Below, in pieces: positions 22,011 through 34,239 of a stretch of DNA of 64,000 nucleotides. Position 1 is the first letter of the stretch, and each line of letters begins with the position of its first letter. The notes under the pieces were generated by a model. The model ran no database searches, was not told where the DNA came from, and saw only the letters and a list, made by a program, of their open reading frames with translations. The translations under genes were made by a program, and so were the position numbers. Source of the DNA: Pholiota molesta (taxonomy: Eukaryota; Basidiomycota; Agaricomycetes; Agaricales; Strophariaceae); NCBI GenBank assembly GCA_014925825.1, contig JACGCK010000099.1, forward strand, positions 62,001 through 126,000, read 5' to 3'.

Positions 22011-24681
22011 TTACTTCCCATGCCCATTCGTCCTTCCATTCCCATTCACACCAGCGTGGCCGTTCACCTGGCTCAGCGCGGCGTCCGCCTTCCGCAAGTC
22101 GCCCTCGCTCAGGCTCTTGAACGCGCCGCCGCCAGGCGTGCTCGCGCCACTCATCACCGACCCCGAGCGCGAGCGCACTTTCATCACCAAGGGGCTGCAT
22201 TGAAGCGAAGTCAGTATGATAATCAAACAGAAAAGCCGACAAGGAAGGAAAGGCGAGCCAAGACAGAAAAAACAACGTACAATGGATACGTATCATCCTC
22301 ATCCACACCCTCCGTAGGCCAATTATGCCCCCGATAGTCGCTCGTATTCAGCGCCTCCATCTATATCACACACAAAAAAATATCCACCACGTCAGCGCCC
22401 AACCACAATTCACATAAGACAAAAAAACACCCACCTCCTCCGTCAGCGTGCCCATATCCCCCGGCGTCGCCATCCCCCTCAACCTCGGGCTCGCCGGCAT
22501 ACTCCCCGGCTTCATCCTCTCCACGCCCCCAAACCACTCCGCCTCCGCCTCCCCGGCCCACACCCCCTCCTCCTCCCCGTCCTCCCCATAGAACGCATCC
22601 GGGTACGCCCTCCTCAGCGCCAGCTGCCGCGCCTTCGAGTACTCCACGCCCAGGTTCTTCCAGTCCAGCAGCGGGCTCAGCCGCTCCACGCGGTTGCGCT
22701 GGTTGATCCGCTGCCGGCGCGTCTTCTGCGTGAAGGTGAACATGCTGTCCGTCAGCTGCGCGACCGAGTCCTCGACGGACTGCATGCGCCGGTCGATGAT
22801 GTAGCACCCCTCCTCCTCGGGGTGCTCGATCAGGTCCTGCATGAAGCAGCCGAAGCCGGAGAGGTTCGTCGTGATCGACGGGATCCCCATCTGCACAAGC
22901 GGCGCGTCAGCCCTGTTCCAGAAACACACAGCATAACCGCACACGCACCACAGTACACTCCGCGGGCGTATACCCCCACGGCTCGTAGTAGCTCGGGAAC
23001 ACGCCGAGATGGCAGCCGCGCACGAACTCCTCGTAGTCCAGCCCCAGAATCGGGTTGTTGCTGTTGAGGAAATCGGGGTGGAACACGACCTTGACGCGGT
23101 CGTGACTGTCGTTGAACAGCTTGACGCGCCGGATCTGGTTGAGAATCGGATCGTTCGCGTCGTCCGCCATGTTATGCGTCACGATGGGCGGCAGCGAGTT
23201 GCGCTTGAGCGCGAAGATGCGGCGTTTGAGCAGTACCTGGTCCTCCTCAGACAGCAGCTCATCGGGGGTCGGCATGAACTTTTCCTCACTATAAACAGAA
23301 GGCGTCAGTAGCGGCAGAGGGGGAGAGGAGAGGATGCAAGTACCCATGGAAGCGCGCGGCGTGGTCAAACAGGCGCGAGCCGATGCGATTCTGGATTTCG
23401 GTGACAGTGTCGCGTAGCTGTTTGGTGACGGCTTGGCCCTTGAGCGCCTCTATTGTGTACGAGTGCGTTGCGGCGGGCATGATAATGAACGCGACGACGG
23501 TAATTGTCGAGCCCGCCTTTTGCAGGCGGTAGTTCAGTCCTATGGGCAGGGGTGAGCAGGCGCGTTGGAAATGATGGTTGGGGACGTACGTGCAAGGGAT
23601 TCAATGAACATATCCACACCCTTGTTACGGTACTCGTACCGTCCTGCCGTAAACATCTACGTCATTTAGTCTGATGGGAAAAAAATGAAGAAGAAATTTT
23701 CGCCCACATAGAGGGTGTTGTCGAGGTCAAAGTCATAATGACCGTAGAAATGACCGCGTATGAACTCGTTGATCTTGGCTTTGCTGGTTGCGTGTAGATT
23801 CTGAAATTCATGGATAGCCTGAAATTTGACGACATTGAGGCCGTTGGGAAGAACGCCGTCTGGTTTGCGCTTTAGGAGATGTTCGCTTTCGTAGGCGGTG
23901 ATATGGGATACTGTGGTAAATACATCAGCGCAGTGTGTTGCAGATCGTTCGATGCAGTATCGATGGTATATGCCGCGCTTTCCAGCTTCGTGGTCGACGT
24001 CAAAGTACTGGAGGTTATTGTAGAAATCGACGGAACCAGCGCAGAGGTATCGACCAAGGAGGGTGGCGTGGGTGGTAAAAACGGTGGTTACGTCGATGTG
24101 GCGCTTGCGACAGAGGGGTATAGCTAGGCCGGCCTGCCACTCGTGGAAGTGGGCAATGACGGCAGTAGTGAGCTGGCGTGCGACATACTGGGAGCAAGGT
24201 GAGGGCGAAAACGGGGCGAAAAGGAGGAGCAGCACACATCACCGAGAAACCAGGCTACAAGGTATCCAAACACAATCGTTTCGTTCGTTTCGTGGTCGTT
24301 AGGGGGACTGGGTATACCGGCGAGATTCCAGAGGTCGCCCTTCCATTCATCAAGGCGGCTGTAGACGCTACCGGTGTCGAAGAGCAGGACGCGAGGATTG
24401 CCCTCGATCAGCCATCGGCCATACAGCGCCTTGACGCCCTGCGCACGCATGGACGCGAGGGTGGCAGCGAGATGCTCGTCTGTAGGCTCCTCTGCCTCGA
24501 CCTCCATAGGGGCAGTCTTGTAGGAGAGGGGTCCGATGAGGCAGTATCTGTCGCCGAACTCGGAGACGGTGACGGGGACCTTTGTCTTGATGACGGTGTA
24601 TATGCCGCCGACCTTGTTGGCGACCTCCCATGCGCACTCGAAGAGGAGGGGGTTGTGGACGTCGCGCTTGACTTGGGCCAT
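22011..24681 (-). CDS. gsy1: Glycogen synthase (GT3 family)
   Basis: Cytosolic enzyme adding UDP-glucose to growing alpha-1,4-glucan. At least eight exons are readable. Exon 1 (24681-24238) has [19 protein letters not shown], the N-terminal donor-binding signature. Exon 2 (24187-23708) has [14 protein letters not shown] and [12 protein letters not shown]. Exon 3 (from 23656) has [16 protein letters not shown]. Later exons have [16 protein letters not shown] and [16 protein letters not shown], which carry the catalytic glutamate region. An exon with [18 protein letters not shown] follows, corresponding to the arginine-rich allosteric helix. The C-terminal tail (22226-22011) is Ser/Gly/Asn-rich, as in phospho-regulated fungal enzymes. 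The start MAQVKRD fits the family; an ATG 33 bases upstream is possible. This is the best-supported call in the window. Confidence 0.95.
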
Positions 24682-24889
24682 GGTAGGGGAGGAGCAAAGC
24701 GGCGTCTCTGCCATATCGGGCAGCTTCCGATAATCCCAACGTGACGTCACCCATCACCCCTTTCGATCACACCCCACACTCCTCCACCACCATCAGCAGC
24801 CATCAGCCATTCCGCCGTGAATGCAGATGAGCTGTACTGCTATACACTTGCGCTTTGAGTGGGGCATTATTGCATATACATATCTGGCC
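24682..24889. other. Short region upstream of glycogen synthase
   Basis: Putative promoter. It contains an ACCCCACACTCCTCCACCAC stretch that recurs near 25375, at the far side of the HNH remnant. No gene is visible. Confidence 0.4.
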
Positions 24890-25360
24890 GTTTTTACAAC
24901 TTTTCCTGCTCCTTAACTCCGTTTACCAAGCAATTTTTAGTTGCTTGATAGCAAGCCTAATAGTTCTGAGCTACTGCATTTTCTACTGACAGCCGTAGGA
25001 GGCACTCATATCAAGAGGATACAGTACTAGTCAGGACCGAACGGCAGGAACATTGCTTCGTCAATTTTGTCCAAAAGCTCATCGAAAAATCTCCCTGCGC
25101 CACTCGTGTTCAAAATCCCAGCTAAGGCAGCATGATTCTGCATGAATTTCAATGTACGACGGCATGTGAAGACGACGAGGTAAGGAATGAAGCTATCGAG
25201 TCCATGGTCTGTGAGGCATTGAATATTTCAAGTTAGGCAAGAGGTGTAGATTGGGTGTAGAGTTGGTGTAGAGTTCTGAGTTGGACGCAGTGGCATATGA
25301 AAGGTCTATTTGTCGCAGCTTGACACTCACGCCAGAACCAAATAGAACCATCTTTGACAC
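24890..25360 (-). repeat. Shrunken third copy of the HNH-type repeat unit
   Basis: Blocks in the same orientation as 2990-5170 appear in order but with large gaps. About 24911-25030 matches about 3010-3150. About 25040-25150 matches the C-terminal exon near 3495-3620. About 25170-25356 matches the 5' end near 4790-4965. Nearly the whole gene interior is deleted and no open frame remains. CACCCCACAC-type flanks occur on both sides (24770 and 25372), possibly a duplicated flank. Confidence 0.65.
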
Positions 25361-26212
25361 CAGGCTTCGATCACACCCCACACCTCCACCACCACCAGCC
25401 CCACCAGCACGCATTAATTCGTTGTCCTTCGAATGTGGACTACGTATCTTTGCATTTTCTTATCTTTGTTGATCATGAAATGCATGAACTCTTAGCAGTA
25501 TGGCTGTTGTTTTTATCCGTCCAATCTCCGTCTTTTTTTCGATCCTGTTTTGACCCAAGAATCTTCGGCCAATCTTCGGCTAACATGCTAGAAGTTGCGC
25601 ACCCAACGGTCCCGAGACTCCCAACCCCACACGATGTCACCCCACCATCAACCCCAAATGCATGAATGAGCTAGGCTTCTTCACTCACTGTAAGTTACTC
25701 CGTCCCTACTGGATGTACGCCACTGCTGGAGGCAATGGCTGTTTCTTTTGGAAACAGCCTATTGTGAACAGGTTCCAAATTTTTGGAACAGCCTTGGAAC
25801 ATCCTATGCAACAGGTTCAAAATATACTTTTTCCGGGCTGTTTTCACACGGAACAATGATCACCTCCAGCAGTGCGCTCCAGATGTTCATTTGCGATGAT
25901 AGATTGTTGTTCAACGATTCAATTATTCAGCCTCGACCCTTTTGCAAATCATCGGATTCACGCTAGTCTCCCGTAGTACACTGGGTTGGTTCTGCGCGAT
26001 GTCTGGAGCCTTGAGCGCAGTCAGTCAGTCCCTCCATCAGGTCCACCACTGACCGGCGGACCATAGGGCGGCTGTAAGGGTGCGAGATATACTAATAATA
26101 ACTCAAGTTTTCTTCACAGGCGCCAGCAAGTTCAACCTAGATATCAATTAGTCATCCCTTTCTTCTTGACCTCCACGGTGTTCCACCTCTGTCAGAGTAT
26201 CGCAACTTTGCG
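25361..26212. other. Intergenic region upstream of the intact EF-hand/ZZ gene
   Basis: No convincing coding exon is seen. The block 25720-25830 is rich in short inverted motifs around TTTGGAAC and GGTTCCAAA. The region presumably includes the promoter of the gene starting at 26213. Confidence 0.4.
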
Positions 26213-29200
26213 ATGGAGGAGCCCTACTATCCTGCTGATTCCAGGACATCTTATGCGTATACTGAATGGGATACACCCACGATTTCTCTTCCAGATGACA
26301 ATCCAGATTCATACGATGACCACCCCTCGCGATCGGCCGCGGAGAGCACTCTGGAGCGCCAGTGGAATGACTTGTCGTCCTTGTATTCTGCAAACGAAAC
26401 CATGAAAAAGGACGCTGCAAAATTGGATCCCACTTCTACCTCTATGGACATATCGTCCAATGGAAGCGTCGGGCAGAAGCTTGATGACCTGCTGGACACA
26501 TTTGTGAACGGTGCCAATGCCGTTTTGGATGAGTTGACGTCTCTAGGAAGCGCTCATCCAGCGCTCGCCGGTATGTTTTCCTTCCACTTCTTTGTGTTGG
26601 CAACATCTATTACACCCTATTGACTGATTTTCATCTGAATAATAGTTGCCATTTTCGCATTTCATGCGGTCATTAAGCTGGATATCGCACGACGAGATAA
26701 CAATAAGAAGGTTCTACTCGTGGTATTACAGATGCAAAGCATGCTGGGTCCCATGTTCCAGTGCGTTTTTCCTTTCAATCGAGTGTTAGCGCTCAGTGAC
26801 AAGGGTGTGCAGACTTCGAAATCTCAATCGCTCGCACATGCCTGAAGCAGAAAGACAATTTCATGAGCGTAGACTGACGGAAACGGTGGAATTCATCACG
26901 CGGGACATCAAGATGTGCAGGAGTGATATCGCCCACTTCATAAACCGCAAATTTGTGTGTAAGTGACCACAGCTCAGTGCGGGGTCCGGTTTTCATCCTA
27001 CTTATTAACGATATCGTTTCTAGACAAGTTGGTTCTGGCGAAAGGTTATGAAAAAACCTTCACGACCCACATGGAGACATTTGCCCAACGTCGAACCGAG
27101 CTCCAATCCGTCATCTCAGAATATATCGCAATCGGTGTCAGCACTGCCAACATTGCCATCGCCCAAGTAGGAACGAAGGTTGACGTTGTAGACGCGAAGG
27201 TGGACGTCGTAGACGCGAAGATGGACGTCGTAGACGTGAAGCTCGACAAAATTATGTCTATCCTATTTCGGAATCTCGATACTCCCCGCGAAAAGGACGT
27301 TTTCAAATTCTTCTTACAATACAACGGCCCGGAAAAATGTGTCAACGACCCCGATCTTCTTCTAAAGCTCATATCAAAAGCTGGGGAGTCACCAACGACC
27401 GGAAAGGTCGCTATTTCGAATCAGGAAGAATTAAAAGAATTACAGAAGTCCCTAAATGAAGCGCTAAAAGAGGATTTGGACAAGGTGTTGGAGAAGCATT
27501 ATTCCCGATTTGAGCAGCTCCTCCAAGTCCAGAGCAATAACTTGAAGCGCATGTCATCCCGCCTCGGAGACCAGGGGATAATGTTGCAGACGCACGGTAC
27601 TAAGCTTGGGAAGATTCTTGACACGGTGACGACTATCATGGTACTAGAGGAAGGAAAATTGAAGACGAAGGCAGTCAAACTTAAAGATCCAGTATGATTA
27701 TTTCATTACTATGTCGCTTTTTATTAAGCTAATTAACATTTACTTCAGGAAATTCACGCCGTCTGGACTCGGATGGTAAAGACGAATAGTTAACTAAAGG
27801 GAGTACAAAGCATGATCTGACCATCTTCGTAGGAACTCGGAATCCGCAGCGTAAAAGCGAAGGTCTTCGTATTGACCTTTCGTGATCATATTCGTGCCGC
27901 AAATTCTGTCATGGGTACTCCAGTACAAGGCACAGTTCCATTACCCTCCAACGAGGGAGAGTCCAACATGCTCCAACCTACGCCAGATGCGGACGATTCT
28001 GCATGGGTTCTTGAGTACATGGATGTCGCATATGTCCAGCCAATTGTTGAGGCTATGGATGAAGACGGATCTGGGTTTATCAGTGTCAAAGAGGCAAATA
28101 GTTTCGCTCTCTCGCGTGATCGTCCAAAAGACATGAAGTGAGTAACTATTACGAGTTGATTTTAGTCAGATCTATTCACATAATCCCTTATAGACTTTTG
28201 AGCTGGATCGCTTATTGTGCCGCAGGTATTTTTTCTTTGGGCTTTTTCTGATATCGTCAAGAACTAACTTTGATCACAATTCAAGGATGGCATATCAATC
28301 TCAGTAAATACCAAAAAGACATCTATTCAATATTACTCAAGATGCACGATGCGCTTTCCTCGATCCACGTCGCCAACCGCACTTACGTGGATGACTTCCT
28401 GGACAAGAGTGTGATGAGACGTGTGGAAGCACTTTGCCGGTCACTGAAGTCGCTTCCGGATACCCATAGAAAAGACCGTAAACTACTGGCAGTGGCGAAC
28501 GAGGTAGCATCCTGGCAATTGGAGCGCTTGAAGACAAATCTCAACGTCATGGGATTTGTGATTGAATCAGCTTCTGTTGCCATAACCATTTCGGAATCTG
28601 CCAGAGTTGAGACGGTGAGTTAAATATTCTCGATATCAATATTCAAACTTACCGGACATGGCAATTTCTTCCTAGTGGATTTTCCCTCTTCTTTATCTAC
28701 TACTGCAAAGGTATCTGGAGGTTATCAATATCGCGAAGACGGTCGTGTTGGATTCCAGCGAGTTTGACGCCCATGTTACTTCATTGACATCATTGTTCTC
28801 CGTGTTTGATGAGCGGATGGGAAATCTTGAAGGTTGATCTATCTCTTTCATTTTGGATGGGATCCTTGAGCTTACTACTGTTTAATCAATTCCAGCCAAG
28901 TTCGACCAACTCCACAGGGATGTCGACAGCCAATTCCGCAGTTTCTCCTATGGAATGGTAAGTAGTAAAGCATGTCAGTCCAGTCGATATTCATCCAGTT
29001 GACAATATATTCTGCCAGTTTTATGCAGCATACAAGAAAAACGAGCTCGATATGTCTCTGAACACCTTGCTGACGCTGAAGATTGATGAATACATCGAGC
29101 AACAAGATACCCCACTGGTAACAGGAAAAGGTGTTCCAGATACCTCTATCCTGTCGAAGCCTCTCGGAAAGGTTTTGGAGCTCGACAAACTCGATCTTCT

Positions 29201-31769
29201 CCCATCTTCCCCTCGTCCCCCCGAACATGCTGCACATCCGATTGAAGGGATCTGGTGTGGCTGGGTCGATTTGATCCCCCACCGATGTATTATCCACCCC
29301 GTCGTCGACAACAGGCTCGTGGGAAAGGGCGAGGCATACTTTGGGGCCATAGATTTCGTCGGGACGATCAACCCTGATGCAGAGTCCAAAGAGATCAAAG
29401 TCAAATTCGAAATCATCCCTGTGCAACCGGACGGGCTTGCACAAGTGTGTGAGGGATTTTATGACCCGGTCAGAGATACCATCAAGGGAACGTTTGAATG
29501 GAAAAGCCAAGCACCTACTCCGGCTGCAGGTGAGGAGGTGGTGCCCACCCCGGAACCAAGTGCAGAGGTATCCACAACTGCCAGCACGGAGCAAAAGGAG
29601 GCCGGAGGAGCGAAAGATAACGAGGCGTCAACTGTAAATGACCAGAATGGAGAAGATATGCCTCCTGAGTTCTCAGGACAGAATCGGAGATCTGGAGAAC
29701 TCGCCATCGATGAAAGCACTAGCGATGACAAGGGATTTAAACTGCCTACAGAGGGCGTGCAGAATGGTGATACACAATCATCGACCAATGGTACCTCAGC
29801 TAATTCAGATGCAGACATTGAAAATAGTGCTCCGACTGGGACCGATTCCGAAATTAACGAGAGGCCCGAAGGCCATGCATCTCCCAGTGCCAAAACAGCT
29901 GAAGAACCGCTGAGCGAAGACACATCAAAGTTGGCCATAGATACTCCGATAGTCCTCAACACAGGCGATCAAACCGAGGCTGCACAGCCAGAAAGCACAG
30001 AGAAAGCCGAATTAAAATCGAAGTCAAGCGACGATGAAACGAAGGAAGAGCCTGAGGAAGGGCCAGATGGAGAGTTCTACCTCACGCGGACCCCGTCCCA
30101 TGCCTTCCGCTTCAGAGCCTTGCTCGACGGGCCTGGACCTGCCCCATGCTGGGGTGCCTGGCCCCTCTGGCGCAAGCGCTGGGCGTTCGCGACTGAGGCT
30201 GTCAAGCACGAGACACGTCTACGCATGGGGTCGAAGAAGGCGGTCGAGGAAATCCTCGCACAGCGTCGGCGCTGGTTGTACCATTCAATACGGTACGACC
30301 TCACAGATCTGAACATCACGCCAAACTGGTGGCGATTTGATTTTGTCACGGATAAGGAGTGGGAAGTGTACGACGAGATGATCAGGACGATAGAGCCGGA
30401 CCTGGCGCGTATTTGGGAAGAGACGGCACATTTTATGGCGCGGAGGCAGACGTACATTGTGTAAGCACATGGATTTTTTCACAATTATGCCCTATGTACT
30501 TACGAGGACTGTGCATGCGACAGGGGCCGGCAGTACTGCGACCTATGCACCAAGAACATCGCATTCTGCCGGTACCAGTGCATCATGTGCATGAAGGATG
30601 ATTTCATAGACTTCTGCCAGAACTGCTTCGATAAGCCCGAGGACGTCCTCCGCGACGCCTTAGAAAAGTATACACACCTACCCTCACACTCCCTTCTGCG
30701 CTCACGGAAGCGGGTGCACTCGTACGAGGTCAACAGCCTTATCCCCGCTGCAAGGCTTACTTCAGAGCGGTGCAAAAATATATTCAAAGAGCTGGAAAAC
30801 GCGAAGAAGGACAAGATAGTCGGGCGTGGCAACCGGAAGATTGTGAAGGGAAAGGATTCAAGAAAAGCGGCAACAGATAATGCCTTGCTTGAGCGCCCTA
30901 CATCTGTTGAGCCGCTACCTGTACTTTGTGCCTGTTGTAATAAGAAGGTGTCATTGCCTTGCTGGGTCTGCGTCGAATGCTGTAAGTCAAGCTCTTAGTT
31001 CTCCTTTTCCATATTTCTCACTGACATCTCAACTTGGCATACCATAGCACCACTTGCCTTCATCTGCATGAGCTGCGATCGCAAAAACGCACGCGTCAAC
31101 CAAACTGAACACTCGGTCCTGGAGCACCATTTGCTCCTCATCCATGACAGCGTCGAAGTAAAATCCGTTAAATCAGCGAAGAGCTCCGACGTCGAGCGCC
31201 AGCTTGATGATCTTAACACAAGTATCGCTGCGCTTGACGAGAAGATGACTCAGCAGCTTGAAGAGGCGAAGGATCTGAAGCTCGTTGTAGCGAAGACAAT
31301 GGGCTTGAAGGACTACGATCTGATGTCGTCCGCGTCGGCCATCGATTGGGAAGAGGGCCTGGACGCGGAAGCGGCACGGGCACTGGACGAGTCCAGCAAC
31401 AGCCCACAAGAAGGAGAACTGACAGAGGAAGAAAAAGAAAGCGAGCCTGTCGATTCGGAAGTCGCAAAACCCGCCAGCGAGCCCAAACCTGCTGATTCAG
31501 AGAACGGCCCCGCAGACGGCCCCGAAGCCGCACGCGCACCAATGCAGCCGCTAAACGTCCGCGAGCGGCTGGCGACGCTCGAGACGCGTGTCGACAGCAT
31601 CTTCACACACCTCGCGCAGGACAATCAACACGCTATGCTAGCCCGAAAGATGGATGCGCTAGAGGCGAAGATGGATCAACAGTTTGGCACACTGTTGACC
31701 TTGATGCAGAATTTTACTGCCGTCGCAGGTGCATCGTGCGCGGTACCCGACGGTACGACCACCATATAG
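26213..31769 (+). CDS. EF-hand / ZZ-like zinc finger / coiled-coil protein, intact paralogue (about 1,606 aa)
   Basis: Thirteen exons join in phase: 26213-26570, 26646-26760, 26813-26958, 27024-27691, 27749-27775, 27833-28137, 28194-28225, 28286-28614, 28676-28832, 28896-28957, 29019-30460, 30524-30981, 31048-31769. Order of parts: acidic N-terminus; helical domain with IKLDIARRDNNKKVLLVV and LRNLNRSHM, which resembles N-terminal domains of fungal STAND/NLR proteins (by memory of that pattern, not by search); a coiled stretch; EF-hand loop DEDGSGFISVKE near 28060; a beta-rich segment (IEGIWCGWVDL); an acidic low-complexity linker; FYLTRTPSHAFRFRALLDGP; a ZZ-like finger (CDLC, RYQCIMC, DFCQNCF); a second Cys cluster; a C-terminal coiled coil (LEHHLLLIHDSVE). 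Suggested role: calcium-responsive adaptor. No enzyme motif is seen. Confidence 0.75.
27174..27249 (+). repeat. In-frame 21-base tandem repeat in exon 4
   Basis: The heptad K-V-D-V-V-D-A is repeated almost exactly about three and a half times (third unit with Met, last unit running into KLDKI). The left paralogue has only about one and a half units at the same place (near 15270). The repeat would lengthen a helix by multiples of seven residues. Confidence 0.8.
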
Positions 31770-33036
31770 TCCATGGAGACGGTGTAAGACTTTTGTAATT
31801 GTTTGCGGCTTACGGACTTTCTATATCCTGAACTTGTGCAGAACGTTGAATTCCTACATCCTACCGAGAGTAGGTAGGATATATACTATGTATTGTTTAT
31901 GGATATACTCACTATGCAGTTCATGTATGTGGCTTGGAGAACGCTTGAGAACCACTTTGCCCAGTCGTGAATGGTGTGCGTAGTGCGTGATGAATGCGGG
32001 TTGCTGTGGGGTGGCATTCACAGAACTCGCCTAATGAAGCTTCTGAGTTGCATCTACATTTGATTCAGGCTGTCGGGGCCTACATCATCGGATCCAATCA
32101 TTCTTTCATTCGCGCCAGTCTCGCTGATGAGGCAATTCAGTGCGCCTTCGTTCTCTTTGCACCGCTCGACGTGGATTTGAAGGAGACAAAGGAGCCCAAT
32201 TCCAGCTGAGTGAATTGTTAGACCCACTGGGGTCAGAGGTTTAATAGGCACCACTTCCTCCTTATCGGTCGTTGACGGAGAGATGTGAAGGGACGAAAGC
32301 AGGAGATCTAGAAAGCAGTGCGCGTAGTACCGCGTGCTCGTGGTGTCTAGTGTAGGTTGACGGATGGACCTGTGCGCGTTTAATGTCTGAAGAGGAGCCC
32401 AAGACACACGCTAAAGTACGAGCGAGACATTGAGCCATCAATGGTGTATATGGTGTATGGAAAACAAGTGGAATAAGTGCGAAGTGACATTAGTTTAATA
32501 TGTTCTCATAGTTTCTGGGGTGGCGTACCCAGAAGTTTGGAGGTTTAACACTTTCGGTATTGGCTTAGGCTTTCAAGTTGGAGATTGTAGATGCGCGGTT
32601 TGATACAGGAGTGTGGGTACTTATATACTTGACTGGCTGACTAGATGGGCTGCTGGGGCTGGCCGCTGGGGTGCATAGAATCTGGATAGATACGAATGAC
32701 TTTGAAACTTTTGTAATGGGAATTTTTGGCCCTTGCCGTGCCTTTTAAGTATAATGGAGAACATATGCATGAAGACGTAGAAATTGGATTTGACGTGAAT
32801 GGGAGAGCGAAGGATGATGAACAGGAGAAAATGACGCGCCGGCGTCGACGAGGAGGTTGGAGGCAAGTCACGGCGATATGGAACAAACGTCGCCCGATGT
32901 GGAAGATCTTTCCGTGGCCCGTGCGAACGCCGGCCAGCAGCGGGCAGCGGTGGAACTGCCATGATGAGCGGCCTTGCACTGTCTTCTCCCTATCCTCTTC
33001 GTCATTCTGAGGACATCACTCATCCTCACGCTGAGC
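31770..33036. other. Intergenic region, no gene recognised
   Basis: About 1.27 kb with several short open frames on both strands, none with family-like composition or consistent splice sites. The last 100 bases are also found upstream of the chimera at 13610-13700, and should include the TMEM19 promoter. A short inverted motif (CTACCGAGAGTAGGTAG) occurs near 31861. Confidence 0.4.
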
Positions 33037-34239
33037 ATGGCGCCCTCGCTCGAGCCTGCACTCTCCCTTTTCTTCGCTCTCCTTCTCAGCGCGCACGGGC
33101 TAAGGCGTAAATCGCTTTCGCCGAGCGGCGCATTTGCTGCGTGTGTGGTGGGTTTCTTGACGCTAACGGGTGGGACGAGGGTATTCGGAGCAGCGTTGAT
33201 CGGGTTCTATGTTATTGGAAGTCGGGCGACGAAGTGTGAGTTTCCCTGCTCTGTTTCTGCCGGGCATTGGCGCTGGTTACTGATGCCGAGCATGCGCGGT
33301 AATTCGATCTAGAAAAGCTACTGACATCTCTAACTCGAATAGATGGTAAGAGCACGAAAGCGCGCCTAGAAGAAGGCCATCACGCGTCGGGCGCAGGGTA
33401 TCGCACTGCCTGGCAGGTGGTGTGCAATAGCGCGGCAGGTGTGGTAGCCGCGTGTCTGTGGAACGCGGCGTTCGCGCCTCATAGCGTGCACGCGCGGCTT
33501 GCAGAGGCGGTGGGTGTGGATGTGCGGCGCGGGGTGCTAGGGATCAGCGCGTCGACGATGGGCACAGCAGAGTGGTGTCCGCTGGATAGGAACATCGGAG
33601 AGGGCTGGAGTCGAGCGTTGGTGCTCGCTGCGCTAGGGTGCGTCGTGTGCTCATGTTCGAAGCGAGGATGGAAATGCTAACGGAGATGTTCACAGACATT
33701 TTGCATGCTGCCTTGGAGATACGCTCGCGTCTGAGCTGGGTATACTGGGCGGGACACCGCGGCTGGTGACCACTTTGCAGCCAGTGCCGCGCGGGACGAA
33801 CGGCGGTGTATCGGTAGGGGGTACATTGGCGTCGCTTGTGGGAGGCGGATTAGTGGGGCTAGTAGTCGGCGCAGGCCTAGCGTTGGAAAACCGCGGCGCA
33901 TGTGGGATAACAGTAGTGGGGACATGTGTGGGGTATGGCATTTTGGGCGGCGGGCTCGGAAGCTTGGTGCGTGAGCTCTGTCTCGGGTCGTTGGTAATGC
34001 GCTCATAGAATATCAGGTGGACTCTGTGCTGGGTGCGACGGTGCAGGAGACGCGGTATAACGAGACGCGGCGGGCTGTGGTAGTGGAGGGGCAGGGCGGG
34101 AAGGTTTTGAATGGCTGGAACGTGCTCTCCAATAACCAGGTAGGTCCGACCACCCTGTCCTCCATGCACACTCAGACGGTATTTGCAGGTGAATTTGGTG
34201 TCAAGCGCCCTCACGGCCCTCGTTATCGCATCCATGTGA
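33037..34239 (+). CDS. TMEM19/DUF92-family integral membrane protein
   Basis: Five exons can be joined. Exon 1 (33037-33235) has ALSLFFALLLSAHG and SPSGAFAACVVGFLTLTGG. Exon 2 (from about 33344) has YGKSTKARLEEGHHASGAGYRTAWQV. Exon 3 has HFACCLGDTLASELGIL, then PRLVTTLQPVPRGTNGGVS. Exon 4 has DSVLGATVQETRY. The last exon is short and hydrophobic (VSSALTALVIASM). The D-T-L-A-S-E-L and P-R-G-T-N-G-G-V-S motifs are the family signature shared with plant VTE5/VTE6-neighbour proteins. Members are multispanning; in plants some act as phytyl-phosphate kinases, but the fungal substrate is not known. Exon 1, intron 1 and the start of exon 2 are duplicated at 13608-13279 on the other strand. Confidence 0.82.

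Noticed and set aside
23879..24744. Plus-strand open frames opposite glycogen synthase
   Set aside because: The minus strand carries the clear GT3 motifs with consistent splicing; the plus frames show no family pattern.
31770..33036. Several 60-110 residue open frames as small genes
   Set aside because: None has a recognised motif, conserved copy or convincing splice structure; lengths are as expected by chance.
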